Assembly (NCBI GenBank): GCA_016866305.1
Contig: VGMX01000017.1
Span: 1-53,498, forward strand
DNA length: 53,498 bases
From: Chlorobiota bacterium
GTDB taxonomy: Bacteria; Bacteroidota; Chlorobiia; Chlorobiales; Chlorobiaceae
Reading direction: 5' to 3'
Shown: in pieces, positions 17,211-26,221 of the stretch
Layout: each line of letters starts with the position of its first letter
Numbering within the stretch: the stretch's first letter is position 1
Translations under genes and position numbers: made by a program
Notes under the pieces: generated by a model
The model's input: the letters and a program-made list of their open reading frames with translations, nothing else
Told to the model about the DNA's origin: nothing
The model's database searches: none

Positions 17211-19286
17211 ATGCAAGCCGCCCAACCCGAACAACTGCGTAACATCGTTATCACCGGCCATGCCGGATCAGGGAAAACCATGCTCTGTGAATCACTCGCC
17301 CTGTCAATGGGCGTCGTGAACCGCCTGGGCAGCATCGAAGACGGAAGCACCATCTCCGACTATTCGGCCGACGAGATACAGAGAATGCACAGTCTGAACA
17401 CATCGCTTCTGCACGGCTTCTGGAACGAACGGAAAATCAACATTATCGATACTCCCGGACTGCAGGATTTCCATGGTGACGTCAAATCCGCCATGCGGGT
17501 TGCCGATACCGTACTGATCGCCGTCAACGCCGCGACAGGGGTCGAGGTGGGCACCGATTCCATGTGGGAGTATACGCAGGAGTATTACAAACCGACCATG
17601 TTCGTACTGACAAAGCTCGATGCAGACCGCACAAGTTTCAGCAACACCGTCGAAGAACTTCGGGATCACTTCGGGCATCTCGTCACACCAATACAGTTCC
17701 CGGCAGAAGAGGGTCTCGGACACCATATCCTGATCGATGTGCTGCTGATGAAACAGCTGGAGTTCTGCCCTGACAAACCCGGAAACATGACGGTTTCTGC
17801 CATTCCCGACCTCTACCTCAAACGTGCCGAGGAACTGCATCAGCAGCTTGTCGAAGCGGTAGCGGAGACTGACGAGGAGCTGATGAACCGCTATTTCGAA
17901 GTCGGAAATCTTACCGAGGACGAACTGCGTGCCGGCATCAAGTCGGCACTCGTCACCAGAACATTCTTTCCGGTTTTCTGCACCTCGCCGCTGCACCTCA
18001 TCGGAACGGAACGGTTGCTCAACGGTATTGTCAACCTCTGCCCCTCCCCGATCGAACGCGGACCGGAACATTCGCTCTGCACGCTGGACGAAACCGAAAA
18101 ACTGCTCGCTCCAGACCCTGAAGGACCAACGGTTGCCTTCATCTTCAAAACCATGTCGGAGCCGAGAGTCGGCGAAATATCCTATCTTCGGGTCTATTCC
18201 GGACATATTGAAACCGGTCATGAGCTGATCGACGTACAGACCAGTCAGCTTGAAAAAATCGGCCAGGTCTACACCATGCTCGGCCAGAAGAAAATACCGG
18301 TTGAAAAACTCCTGGCCGGAGATATCGGCATGGTCGTCAAGCTCAAGGATGCCCATACCAACGACACGCTTGCCGACAAGGGCAGCAACTGCCGCATCAG
18401 CCCGATCATCTTTCCCGAACCGGTTTTTGCATCAGCAATCATGCCTGTTACACAGGGAGACGAAGAAAAGATCTCCATCGGTCTGCACCACCTGCACGAA
18501 GAGGATCCGAGCTTTGCAATCGACCATGACGTTGAGTTTAACCAGACCATCATCAGGACTCTTGGTGAAACCCATCTTGAAATCATCATCAGCCGCCTGC
18601 AGAACAAATTCAACGTGCAGGTAGAAACCGCCCCGATAAAGATCCCCTACCGTGAAACCATCCGCATTGCCGCAACCGCACAGGGCAAGTACAAAAAACA
18701 GTCCGGTGGACGGGGCCAGTATGGCGACGTCTGGATCAGGCTCGAACCTGCACCGAGAGACTCGGGGTTCGAATTCTCAACCGAGGTTGTCGGTGGCGTG
18801 GTGCCGACCCGTTACCTGCCGGCGGTTGAAAAAGGCATAAGGGAGTCGATTTCAAGCGGCGTTCTGGCCGGGTTCCCGGTCATCGACCTCAAGGCGGTGG
18901 CATACGACGGATCCTACCACCCTGTCGACAGTTCCGAATTTGCCTTCAAGATTGCTGCCAGCATGGCGTTCAAATCGGCTTTTGAAAAAGCCAAGCCCCT
19001 GCTCCTCGAACCGCTCTACAACCTCACGGTGCATGCTCCCGAACAGTATACCGGGGAGATTGTGGGCGAAATATCGAGCAGGAGAGGCAAAATTCTCGGC
19101 ATGGATACCGATGCCCGCTTTCAGGTGGTCAAGGCCCTGATACCCCAGGCCTCGCTCACGTCGTTTCATCAATCGCTGACCAGGCTTACACAAAGCCGTG
19201 CAAAATATACCTACAGCTTCAGCCATTACGAGGAAGCTCCTCAGGATATCATGCAGCAGGTGATTGCTGAAAACCGGCAGCACTGA
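17211..19286 (+). CDS. EF-G-like translational GTPase (FusA2-type paralogue)
   Basis: A 691-residue protein with the five-domain EF-G layout: G domain (about 1-275), domain II, III, IV (GGRGQYGDVWI near 505) and V. It is probably a ribosome-associated GTPase. The P loop GHAGSGKT is intact, but other G motifs deviate. The switch I RGITI element is replaced by RMHSL. The G3 motif is DTPGLQDF, so Leu84 stands where the catalytic His of canonical EF-G is. G4 is TKLD. These changes match the secondary EF-G class (FusA2/EF-G-2), whose role is unclear, rather than the housekeeping factor. The frame opens at 17160, but the ATG at 17211 follows AAGGAG at 7 nt. Confidence 0.88.
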   Translation: MQAAQPEQLRNIVITGHAGSGKTMLCESLALSMGVVNRLGSIEDGSTISDYSADEIQRMHSLNTSLLHGFWNERKINIIDTPGLQDFHGDVKSAMRVADTVLIAVNAATGVEVGTDSMWEYTQEYYKPTMFVLTKLDADRTSFSNTVEELRDHFGHLVTPIQFPAEEGLGHHILIDVLLMKQLEFCPDKPGNMTVSAIPDLYLKRAEELHQQLVEAVAETDEELMNRYFEVGNLTEDELRAGIKSALVTRTFFPVFCTSPLHLIGTERLLNGIVNLCPSPIERGPEHSLCTLDETEKLLAPDPEGPTVAFIFKTMSEPRVGEISYLRVYSGHIETGHELIDVQTSQLEKIGQVYTMLGQKKIPVEKLLAGDIGMVVKLKDAHTNDTLADKGSNCRISPIIFPEPVFASAIMPVTQGDEEKISIGLHHLHEEDPSFAIDHDVEFNQTIIRTLGETHLEIIISRLQNKFNVQVETAPIKIPYRETIRIAATAQGKYKKQSGGRGQYGDVWIRLEPAPRDSGFEFSTEVVGGVVPTRYLPAVEKGIRESISSGVLAGFPVIDLKAVAYDGSYHPVDSSEFAFKIAASMAFKSAFEKAKPLLLEPLYNLTVHAPEQYTGEIVGEISSRRGKILGMDTDARFQVVKALIPQASLTSFHQSLTRLTQSRAKYTYSFSHYEEAPQDIMQQVIAENRQH

Positions 19287-19302
19287 AGCCCCGCAGGTCC
19301 GC

Positions 19303-19342
19303 TTTCCCGGCAGGAGATCCCATCGTTTCTCCTGCCGGGGAA
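19303..19342. terminator. Bidirectional stem-loop between convergent genes
   Basis: A 15-bp stem with one G-T pair (19303-19317 with 19328-19342) has a 10-nt loop. It lies 16 nt after the EF-G-like stop and 5 nt from the stop of the converging glycosyltransferase. T tracts are poor on both sides, so termination is inferred from position and stem strength. Confidence 0.65.
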
Positions 19343-19347
19343 CCCGA

Positions 19348-20136
19348 TCACAGGAGACCCGCCATCGACTTGATTTTCAGCCACCAGACAATCCAGACCG
19401 CTTCCCGGATATTTTTTCTGGTCATTTTCGACCGGCCTACGGTTCTGTCCGTAAAGACAATGGATACCTCCCTGATGACGAACCCCTTTTTCCACGCCCT
19501 GAAATTCATTTCAATCTGAAAGGAGTACCCCTGTGAATTGATCCGCCGAAGATCAAGCGATTCAAGCACGATCCGCCTGAAACACTTGAATCCGCTGGTA
19601 GGGTCGGAAACCGGCATTCCGGTTATCAGTCGGGTATAGAGGCTGGCAAGCTTCGACAGCATCAGCCTCCCGAGAGGCCAGTTGACCACATTGACCGTAT
19701 TGTTCATATACCGTGAACCGATTGCCAGATCGGCAGACTCCATCGCACCGAGCAGCGAACCGATCATTTCCGGATCATGGGAAAAATCCGCATCCATCTC
19801 GATAACAAACCGGAAACTTCCTTGCAGCGCATAGCGGAACCCGGCAAGGTAAGCCGTGCCAAGCCCCTGTTTGCTGTTTCGCTCCAGCAGGTGCAGGCCT
19901 GGATAGTGCGGTTGCAGCTCCTTCACGTTTTTCGCTGTACCGTCAGGAGAATGGTCGTCGATGACCAGAATATCAAGCCCGGAAGGGTAAAGCGAAAAAA
20001 CCCTCTCGATAACTCTCGATATGTTTTCGGACTCGTTATAGGTAGGAATGATGACGAGCACAGAGGGCGTGCCGTTTGCCTGCGGCAACGGCTCATTGCC
20101 CGCAGTAACGGGGAGCTGGCTTGTGGATTCCGGCAT
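19348..20136 (-). CDS. Family 2 glycosyltransferase, polyprenol-phosphate mannosyl/glucosyltransferase-like
   Basis: A GT-A fold enzyme that probably transfers a sugar from a nucleotide donor to a polyprenyl phosphate at the inner membrane face. The family blocks IIPTYNESENI, VIDDHSPDGT and the metal-binding MDADFSHDP are present. So is the ERNSKQGLGTAY block typical of dolichyl-phosphate mannose synthase-like proteins. There is no clear C-terminal membrane domain. The frame opens at 20166, but that ATG lies inside the pscB terminator hairpin. The ATG at 20136 (MPESTSQ) is chosen, giving 262 residues, although its ribosome-binding site is weak. Confidence 0.87.
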   Translation of the reverse strand: MPESTSQLPVTAGNEPLPQANGTPSVLVIIPTYNESENISRVIERVFSLYPSGLDILVIDDHSPDGTAKNVKELQPHYPGLHLLERNSKQGLGTAYLAGFRYALQGSFRFVIEMDADFSHDPEMIGSLLGAMESADLAIGSRYMNNTVNVVNWPLGRLMLSKLASLYTRLITGMPVSDPTSGFKCFRRIVLESLDLRRINSQGYSFQIEMNFRAWKKGFVIREVSIVFTDRTVGRSKMTRKNIREAVWIVWWLKIKSMAGLL

Positions 20137-20158
20137 AATCTTGATCGCGCTTAACAAA

Positions 20159-20195
20159 AAAAGCATTGCCCCTCGGTTTCCGGGGCAATGCTTTT
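20159..20195 (-). terminator. Intrinsic terminator after pscB
   Basis: A perfect 14-bp stem (20159-20172 with 20182-20195) with a 9-nt loop is followed on the minus strand by a run of seven T. It begins 29 nt past the pscB stop. This is the strongest intrinsic terminator in the window and should separate pscAB from the glycosyltransferase. Confidence 0.88.
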
Positions 20196-20223
20196 GACAT
20201 CCAGACAGTAGACACAGGTTTTC

Positions 20224-20883
20224 CTACCGCACTTCACGATGGAAGCGGTGCAGAAACCTCAGGTCAAAATCAAGCCTTTCGGGCGGTGTATAGGAAAAAT
20301 CAAGCACCTGACCATCAGGAAGCACCTCTATCAGCGCTCCTGAAGGACACTCATCTCCGGAGAAACATGCTGAACAGGAAATGCAGGCATCCTGATCGAT
20401 ATAGCACCTGAATCCCCCTTCCTGAACATCGCCGTAAAACTTGTAACCGATGGCGTTGACCTTGGGCGGACACTTGTCAAGACAGAGCCCGCAACCCACA
20501 CAGAGATTCTCGATGATGAAATAGTGTTTTTTTGCTCTCGGTGCAGCTTTCGCAACAGGCGCAACCTTGGCGGCAGGGGCAGCCCCGGCGGCCGGTGCGG
20601 CCTTCGCCGCAGGAGCGGCAGGTTTTGCTCCGCCCGGAGCAGGTTTCGGCGCAGCTTTCTTGACCGGAAGCGCCGATTCCTGACGGATACCGGTTCTGCC
20701 GAGATTGACATTCAAGGATTCAAGACGAGGCTTTCCCGATGTCTGCTTCGGCGGTGAACCCTTCGGTTTTGCCTGTTCCTGCTTTGCTGCCGGAGCGGCA
20801 GCTTTCGGCGTGGCCGGAGCGGCTTTCGCTGCAGGAGCGGCAGGCTTTGGAGATATATCTGGCTGTTTTACAGGCTCGGCCAT
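20224..20883 (-). CDS. pscB: P840 photosynthetic reaction centre iron-sulfur protein PscB
   Basis: Carries the terminal FA and FB [4Fe-4S] clusters of the type I reaction centre of green sulfur bacteria and passes electrons from FX to ferredoxin on the cytoplasmic side. The C-terminal 90 residues form a bacterial-type ferredoxin domain. Its first motif is CVGCGLCLDKCPP; the second (CISCSACFSGDECP) has a longer spacing before the last Cys. The N-terminal 115 residues or so are Ala/Pro/Lys-rich (repeats of AKAAPA) and probably disordered. A GAGGAGG site precedes the ATG. It lies 93 bp after pscA and ends at a strong terminator. Confidence 0.97.
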   Translation of the reverse strand: MAEPVKQPDISPKPAAPAAKAAPATPKAAAPAAKQEQAKPKGSPPKQTSGKPRLESLNVNLGRTGIRQESALPVKKAAPKPAPGGAKPAAPAAKAAPAAGAAPAAKVAPVAKAAPRAKKHYFIIENLCVGCGLCLDKCPPKVNAIGYKFYGDVQEGGFRCYIDQDACISCSACFSGDECPSGALIEVLPDGQVLDFSYTPPERLDFDLRFLHRFHREVR

Positions 20884-20976
20884 AAAAACCCTCCTCTTAA
20901 ATTGATCAATAGAAAAAAAGTAAACAGGCCAAAAGAGTTCCGGAGGGGCTGCAAAAGCCCCTCCGGATATGTCAAC

Positions 20977-23172
20977 TCAGGCAACCAGCTTGATCAGGAA
21001 GTCCACTACCTGTGTCAGCATCTGCTGGCCGGATACGGCAGCGTCACCGACAGGAGGTGGCAGCGGAGTATCCGTCTGATAGAATCCGTTACCGATAAAG
21101 AGGAAGACCAGCATGAAGGTACCACCGAAATACAGGAAAGTACCGGCAAGCTTCGAATCGGAAATCGTCAGAACCGGGAACCGGAAAGAGACATCCCTGT
21201 TGAGGAATTTCTTGCCCAGCCAGCGAATGGTGCGGGTCTGGATATCGGCACCCTCGAGACGGGAACCGCGATCCTCAAACCAGACGGCAAAGCTGATGAA
21301 CCATATCAGGTGACCGATCATGAGAATCACCGAAAGGTGAGAGCTCGAGAAGATCGTGACGGTCTCTGTCCAGAAGTAGTAGAAAATACCCGACGTGTAG
21401 TGGTGGGCGAGTCCGGCAACGGAATCCCATGCCTTGGCATCGGCTACCGGTACGCCGTACATCATCGAGGCGATCCATGCGCCATCGATATACCAGCAAA
21501 CCGCTGAAAGTCCCTTGATTCCCCAGAGCATGGCGAACCAGAGCTGGTCCTGGATGGAGACGCCGCAGGTGCCGCCGTAAACCGGTCCGAGACAGGGGAA
21601 GGAATAGGAGTTCTTTTTCAGTCCGAGATCATCCCACAGCGGTGAGGTGTGTGAGAAGAAAGCGATTCGAACCAGAGCGATCAGCGAGAAGAGTGAACCG
21701 GCGGTAATGACATGAGCCATAACCCAGTCATTGATGCTCGGATCGGCGAACATCCACTGGAACATCGGAAGCGGTTTCAGCCAGTAGAAAGACATCATGA
21801 TGTTGGTGCCGAAAATGTTCAGCTCGCAGATGGTGTTCCAGACGATAACCGCGTAAACCGACAGCATGGTTGCAAAGCAGAGCGCCATGACGGTGCCGAG
21901 AATCTTCACCTGCACTTCCTGGTCCCGCCCCTTGGTGATCCAGATCGACTTGATCTGGTTGTACAGGCCGTTCAGCTGAATCTTGAGCAGGTACTGGCCA
22001 CCGTGGTAGACACCGGCAAAAACATAGAGCACACCGCAGATGATGTGGTTGAAGGTGATAAGGTTGATGACCACCCTCGACATGCCGAACGCCTGACCGT
22101 TCTTCGGAAGAATCGCGTAGGGAGCGAATTCGGCGAACTCCTTCTTTCCGGAGATGATTCTGCCGCCTTCCTGTACGAAGTCATAGCTGACCCGGTTGAA
22201 CGGCTCGCCATAAAGATAGAAGACGAGATTGTCGAGTTCCTTGTAGTAGGCGTGGAAGGATGGCTGCTGGAAGGCAACGAAGGCAATCACGCCAAGAGCG
22301 ATGTTGATGTAGCCGATAGCGGTAAGGTGCACGGAAAATGCCGCCTTCATATCGTCATTGAGATGAATGGCCGCATTGGGAGGATTGTTCCACCAGTAGA
22401 TACCGAGTGCGAAAAAGATGACAGCAAAGACGAAGGACATGAAGGTCTCGGCATTGATGGTCTGGAAATCAGGTACGGGGGGAATGCCGAGAGCGAACCA
22501 CATCACGAAACCCCAGCCGAGGAAAAGCAGCGACATGTAGACGGTGTGCGGTCCGAGTGCGTCCTTGTAGGTTTTTGCGCTTGTTCCGTTGAACACCATA
22601 TCACCGAACTTGCCGAGGAAACGGAAATCGCGGAAGTTGCCTGCCCTGCCGGTAAACGGATTGGTCAGGTTGTGGGTCCAGTGCCTCCAGCCGCCGAAAA
22701 GCAGGATGGAGCCGGAAATGACATGAAGAAGAGCCCAGCCGAGCAGGTTGGTTGCCGCCTGCTGAAGGTCTGCTGTCTGGGTGCTGTAGGTGTCGATGCC
22801 CAGGGAGACCATCCTCGGTTTGATGGTCAGGTAGAACCAGTTGTCGTGAAAACCGGGAGATCCCCAGGGAAACACCTGGATGCCGGAGATGTAGTAGATC
22901 GCCATCAGAAAACCCATGACGCCGAGAAGGGCAAGATGACCACCTACTACCTGCTCGTCATCCAGCTTTTCGGTATCGAAAATCTGATACCACTTCGTGG
23001 TTCTCGTCTCCGTTCTCTGGAACAGAAATCTCCTCATTTTGGCAGCATCCTGTTCCTTGATGACAGACGGGCCGCCTGGTGCGCCGTTCCCCTTCGGGGA
23101 AGGAGCATTCCCCTTGGGAGGTGGGACAGATCCCTTTGGCTTGACTCCTGCAGGATTCACTTGTTCAGCCAT
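20977..23172 (-). CDS. pscA: P840 photosynthetic reaction centre core protein PscA
   Basis: The 731-residue membrane protein forms the homodimeric type I reaction centre that holds P840, the A0 chlorophylls and the shared FX cluster. Multiple hydrophobic spans follow a 40-residue Pro/Gly/Lys-rich N-terminus. The FX-binding loop PCLGPVYGGTC is visible, with cysteines near residues 526 and 535; two from each monomer would ligate the cluster. Many His residues in the spans are suited to bacteriochlorophyll binding. An AAAGGAG site precedes the ATG. It heads the pscAB operon. Confidence 0.98.
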   Translation of the reverse strand: MAEQVNPAGVKPKGSVPPPKGNAPSPKGNGAPGGPSVIKEQDAAKMRRFLFQRTETRTTKWYQIFDTEKLDDEQVVGGHLALLGVMGFLMAIYYISGIQVFPWGSPGFHDNWFYLTIKPRMVSLGIDTYSTQTADLQQAATNLLGWALLHVISGSILLFGGWRHWTHNLTNPFTGRAGNFRDFRFLGKFGDMVFNGTSAKTYKDALGPHTVYMSLLFLGWGFVMWFALGIPPVPDFQTINAETFMSFVFAVIFFALGIYWWNNPPNAAIHLNDDMKAAFSVHLTAIGYINIALGVIAFVAFQQPSFHAYYKELDNLVFYLYGEPFNRVSYDFVQEGGRIISGKKEFAEFAPYAILPKNGQAFGMSRVVINLITFNHIICGVLYVFAGVYHGGQYLLKIQLNGLYNQIKSIWITKGRDQEVQVKILGTVMALCFATMLSVYAVIVWNTICELNIFGTNIMMSFYWLKPLPMFQWMFADPSINDWVMAHVITAGSLFSLIALVRIAFFSHTSPLWDDLGLKKNSYSFPCLGPVYGGTCGVSIQDQLWFAMLWGIKGLSAVCWYIDGAWIASMMYGVPVADAKAWDSVAGLAHHYTSGIFYYFWTETVTIFSSSHLSVILMIGHLIWFISFAVWFEDRGSRLEGADIQTRTIRWLGKKFLNRDVSFRFPVLTISDSKLAGTFLYFGGTFMLVFLFIGNGFYQTDTPLPPPVGDAAVSGQQMLTQVVDFLIKLVA

Positions 23173-23592
23173 TGTATTCTCTCCTTTGTTATGGTCGTAT
23201 TTCAGGTTGAAGAAACCGAAAAGAAAATCTGTGCGTTATGCCTTCAGGCACCATTGCAACCGACGGCCCGGATTTCAGATAAAAAAGCACATGGAGAATG
23301 CCGCTCCCGAAAACAGCATGGTCAGGCAAGCATCATGTGCGCTTCATGAAAAATCAGCAAGAATACAGAACAAATCTCTTGATTCTTAAAGGCCATATGT
23401 CGTGATAATTCACCTGACATATCAGCAAGTAAAATAAGAAAAATTATTTAATAATAAATTTTTTTGCCGTGGCATTCACCCTTTCCGGCTGTATTTTAAC
23501 CCTCTAAGTTATTGAAAACCTTGGTGGTGCGTAAAACAGGACGAAACAGGTACGCCGGAATTACAGCAAAACACAACTGATCATCGACCTGC
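23173..23592. other. Divergent pscA / dapF intergenic region
   Basis: This 420-bp region contains no convincing gene. It holds a very A/T-rich block (about 23430-23470) and an operator-like inverted repeat at 23395-23422. The pscA ribosome-binding site (AAAGGAG on the minus strand) is at its left end. The pscA promoter must lie here, but I could not assign -35/-10 boxes with confidence. Confidence 0.6.
23395..23422. promoter_or_regulatory. Inverted repeat, candidate operator upstream of pscA
   Basis: ATATGTC (23395-23401) and GACATAT (23416-23422) are perfect 7-bp inverted arms with a 14-bp spacer, so the half-site centres are 21 bp, two helical turns, apart. It lies about 225 bp upstream of pscA. 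Binding by a dimeric regulator is inferred from geometry only. Confidence 0.4.
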
Positions 23593-24411
23593 ATGCAGAT
23601 CAATTTCGCAAAGCTCTCGGGATCCGGAAACGATTTCATCGTTATCGACAACAGAAACGGCTCCCTGCAACTGACAGGAACCCGAATCAAGGCCATGTGC
23701 ACAAGAAGAACCGGAATCGGCGCAGACGGACTTATCCTGATTGAAAAGTCGGATCAGTTCGATTTCCGCATGAACTACCATAACGCCGACGGCCTGCCTG
23801 GTTCCATGTGCGGCAATGGCGGGCGGTGCGCCGTCTATTTCGCGCACTCGATCGGAATTCCTTCGGCAGATCATAACGTTTACGTTTTCGAAGCGAACGG
23901 CAACCGTTACGATGCCTCGGTTACAGACCGAGAGATGGTAAAACTGCATATGCTTGACCCGCATGATTTCCGCGACAGTCTTGCCGTTGAAGGATTCAAC
24001 TGCCACTTTGTGGACACAGGATCTCCGCATGCTGTCATATTTTCTCCCCATGGCGAACTCGATCGGATCAACGTTTACAGCGAAGGCCGTGCCGTAAGGC
24101 ACAGAACGGATATTTTTCCTGGCGGCACCAATGTCAACTTTCTTGAAATCGTCGCTCCGGACAGCATAAACATAAGAACATTTGAAAGAGGGGTTGAGGA
24201 CGAAACCCTGGCCTGCGGAACCGGTGCGGTGGCATCTGCGATCATGAGTTATCGGCTCGGCAGAATATCGAGCCCGACCGTCAGCGTCAGGGTCAGGAGC
24301 GGCGATACCCTTACAGTGTCCTTCAGCGAGAATCTTACATCGGTAACGCTGACAGGCCCTGCAAAAATCATCTATCGGGGCACGCTGGAACTGCCTTTGT
24401 CCGAGACATGA
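23593..24411 (+). CDS. dapF: Diaminopimelate epimerase
   Basis: Converts LL- to meso-diaminopimelate for lysine and peptidoglycan synthesis without a cofactor. At 272 residues it is full length. The two catalytic cysteines are visible: C73 in MCGNGGRC and C208 in ACGTGA. The N-terminal KLSGSGNDFIVID is the usual family start. No clear ribosome-binding site precedes the ATG. It is divergent from pscA. Confidence 0.96.
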   Translation: MQINFAKLSGSGNDFIVIDNRNGSLQLTGTRIKAMCTRRTGIGADGLILIEKSDQFDFRMNYHNADGLPGSMCGNGGRCAVYFAHSIGIPSADHNVYVFEANGNRYDASVTDREMVKLHMLDPHDFRDSLAVEGFNCHFVDTGSPHAVIFSPHGELDRINVYSEGRAVRHRTDIFPGGTNVNFLEIVAPDSINIRTFERGVEDETLACGTGAVASAIMSYRLGRISSPTVSVRVRSGDTLTVSFSENLTSVTLTGPAKIIYRGTLELPLSET

Positions 24412-24444
24412 GCCATAAGCTCACCTCCTTTATTACGATCATAT

Positions 24445-24473
24445 TTCCGTGCTCTCGAAATCGCGGCACGGAA
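24445..24473 (+). terminator. Stem-loop after dapF
   Basis: TTCCGTGC (24445-24452) pairs perfectly with GCACGGAA (24466-24473), with a 13-nt loop, 33 nt past dapF. No T tract follows, so it may be a weak terminator or a 3'-end stabiliser. Confidence 0.45.
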
Positions 24474-24697
24474 TCGTCGCCCTTCCGTTTCGAACACGAC
24501 TGAACCCTTCATTTTCTCACTCTCTGGTTTACCATATAAAGACTCTGCTTACAAGACCTTAACGGGCCATAAGAAACCCGATAAATAATTTCTACATTTC
24601 TGTATATTTCCGATTACTTATCTGAGCAGCATCCTCCCCCATTCTGTTCTCATGAGCTTATTCCGTCTTATTTCTTTTCATTAAATAACACCTGACA

Positions 24698-26008
24698 ATG
24701 AATGAAAGAAACGAATCGTCGCAATGCACCTGTCCTGACATGATCATCGAAACAGACGGCTTTTCAGACAACAATCCATTCCGGATTGCACGAAAACAGC
24801 TGGATGAAGCCGCCACGATCATGAACCTCGACCATGCATCGCATGAAATCCTCCGCTGGCCGCTCCGCGAACTGCACGTGGCTATGCCGGTAAAAATGGA
24901 TAACGGGACCACCAGAATCTTTCATGGTTTCCGTGTTCAGTACAACGATGCCCGTGGACCCAACAAGGGAGGAATCCGTTTTCATCCGGATGAAACGATC
25001 GATACCGTAAGGGCTCTGGCTGCATGGATGACCTGGAAAACAGCAGTACTGGACCTTCCTCTCGGAGGTGGTAAAGGCGGGGTGATCTGCGACCCCAAAT
25101 CCATGTCGAGCGGTGAACTCGAACGGTTATCCCGAGCCTATATCCGCCAGGTAGGCCGCATGCTCGGTCTTGAAAAAGACGTTCCTGCGCCCGACGTCTA
25201 CACAACACCCCAGATTATGGCATGGATGGCGGACGAGTATTCGTTTATTCAGGGGAACAACGAGTTCGGCGTCATTACCGGCAAGCCTATCGCGCTTGGC
25301 GGTTCTGCCGGAAGGACTGACGCCACTGCCCGCGGAGGAATCTACTGCGTTCGAGATGCGGCGGAAATTATCGGCATGAACCTTGCCGGAAAAAAAGCAG
25401 CGATCCAGGGATACGGCAACGCAGGCTATTATGCGCATAAACTTGCCGTAGAGATCCTCGGCATGAAGGTCGTTGCCGTTTCGGACTCAAAAGGAGGCAT
25501 CCATAATCCCGATGGCCTTGATTATGCGGAGGTCATCGCCCATAAAGAGGCAACCGGATCGGTAAAGGATTTTCCCCGAAGTTCGGCCATTTCGAACGAA
25601 GAACTGCTTGAACTCGATGTCGACGTTCTTTTTCCTTCGGCTCTCGAATCGGTGATAACGAGCACGAATGCGGCAAACATCAAAGCCCGGATCGTGGCAG
25701 AACTTGCCAACGGCCCGACCACTCCCGAAGCCGACAATATCCTCTACAATAACGGTGTATACGTCATTCCCGATTTTCTCTGCAATGCCGGCGGCGTAAC
25801 CGTGTCGTACTTCGAAATGGTGCAGAATACCTATGGATTCTACTGGGAGGAGGAGGAGATTCACAAACTGCTTGATAAAAAAATGACAGCGGCATTTCTG
25901 AAAGTTCATGAATCCGCAGGAAAATACCGCGTCCACAATCGCCTTGCCGCTTATATCGTCGCCATTGAACGGGTTGTAGAAGCAATGAAGCTTCGTGGCT
26001 GGGTATAA
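24698..26008 (+). CDS. Glu/Leu/Phe/Val dehydrogenase family, probable glutamate dehydrogenase
   Basis: A 436-residue NAD(P)-linked amino acid dehydrogenase. The substrate-binding block [11 protein letters not shown] and the catalytic-lysine loop PLGGGKGGV are in the N-terminal domain. A Rossmann nucleotide-binding segment ([14 protein letters not shown]) lies near residue 230. Overall length and motifs match the hexameric glutamate dehydrogenases rather than the shorter leucine dehydrogenases. It would interconvert 2-oxoglutarate plus ammonia and glutamate. The start is weakly supported; an internal Met (MIIETDG) 14 codons on is an alternative. The 286-bp upstream gap is A/T-rich near 24585-24610 and contains TGTATATTT, a possible -10. 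Confidence 0.92.
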   Translation: MNERNESSQCTCPDMIIETDGFSDNNPFRIARKQLDEAATIMNLDHASHEILRWPLRELHVAMPVKMDNGTTRIFHGFRVQYNDARGPNKGGIRFHPDETIDTVRALAAWMTWKTAVLDLPLGGGKGGVICDPKSMSSGELERLSRAYIRQVGRMLGLEKDVPAPDVYTTPQIMAWMADEYSFIQGNNEFGVITGKPIALGGSAGRTDATARGGIYCVRDAAEIIGMNLAGKKAAIQGYGNAGYYAHKLAVEILGMKVVAVSDSKGGIHNPDGLDYAEVIAHKEATGSVKDFPRSSAISNEELLELDVDVLFPSALESVITSTNAANIKARIVAELANGPTTPEADNILYNNGVYVIPDFLCNAGGVTVSYFEMVQNTYGFYWEEEEIHKLLDKKMTAAFLKVHESAGKYRVHNRLAAYIVAIERVVEAMKLRGWV

Positions 26009-26057
26009 GGCAATCCCGAAGCAGGGAAGAGACAGGACAGATCCCTTTTTTCGGACG

Positions 26058-26121
26058 GCAGAGTCAATTGACGGGAAAATTTTCGGGCATCCCCGTAAGA
26101 ACTTTTTGGCACCGACTCTGC
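26058..26121 (+). promoter_or_regulatory. Nested inverted repeats upstream of the rubredoxin gene
   Basis: An outer 8-bp pair (GCAGAGTC at 26058-26065, GACTCTGC at 26114-26121) encloses an inner pair (ACGGG at 26071-26075, CCCGT at 26092-26096). A 10-bp palindrome GAAAATTTTC (26075-26084) lies within. It sits 100 bp upstream of the rubredoxin start. It may be an RNA structure or a protein site; function is unknown. Confidence 0.4.
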
Positions 26122-26221
26122 GTTATGATTCCCGTTTGTGAACATAGTCATGCCGAAGGCATTACCTGCATGATATCTGAACACAGGAACAACAAACAGC
26201 AACTTAAACGGAGGTAACAAT

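Noticed and set aside
21712-23349. 545-codon plus-strand frame opposite pscA
   Set aside because: Antisense to pscA; His/Glu-rich shadow composition and no start signals.
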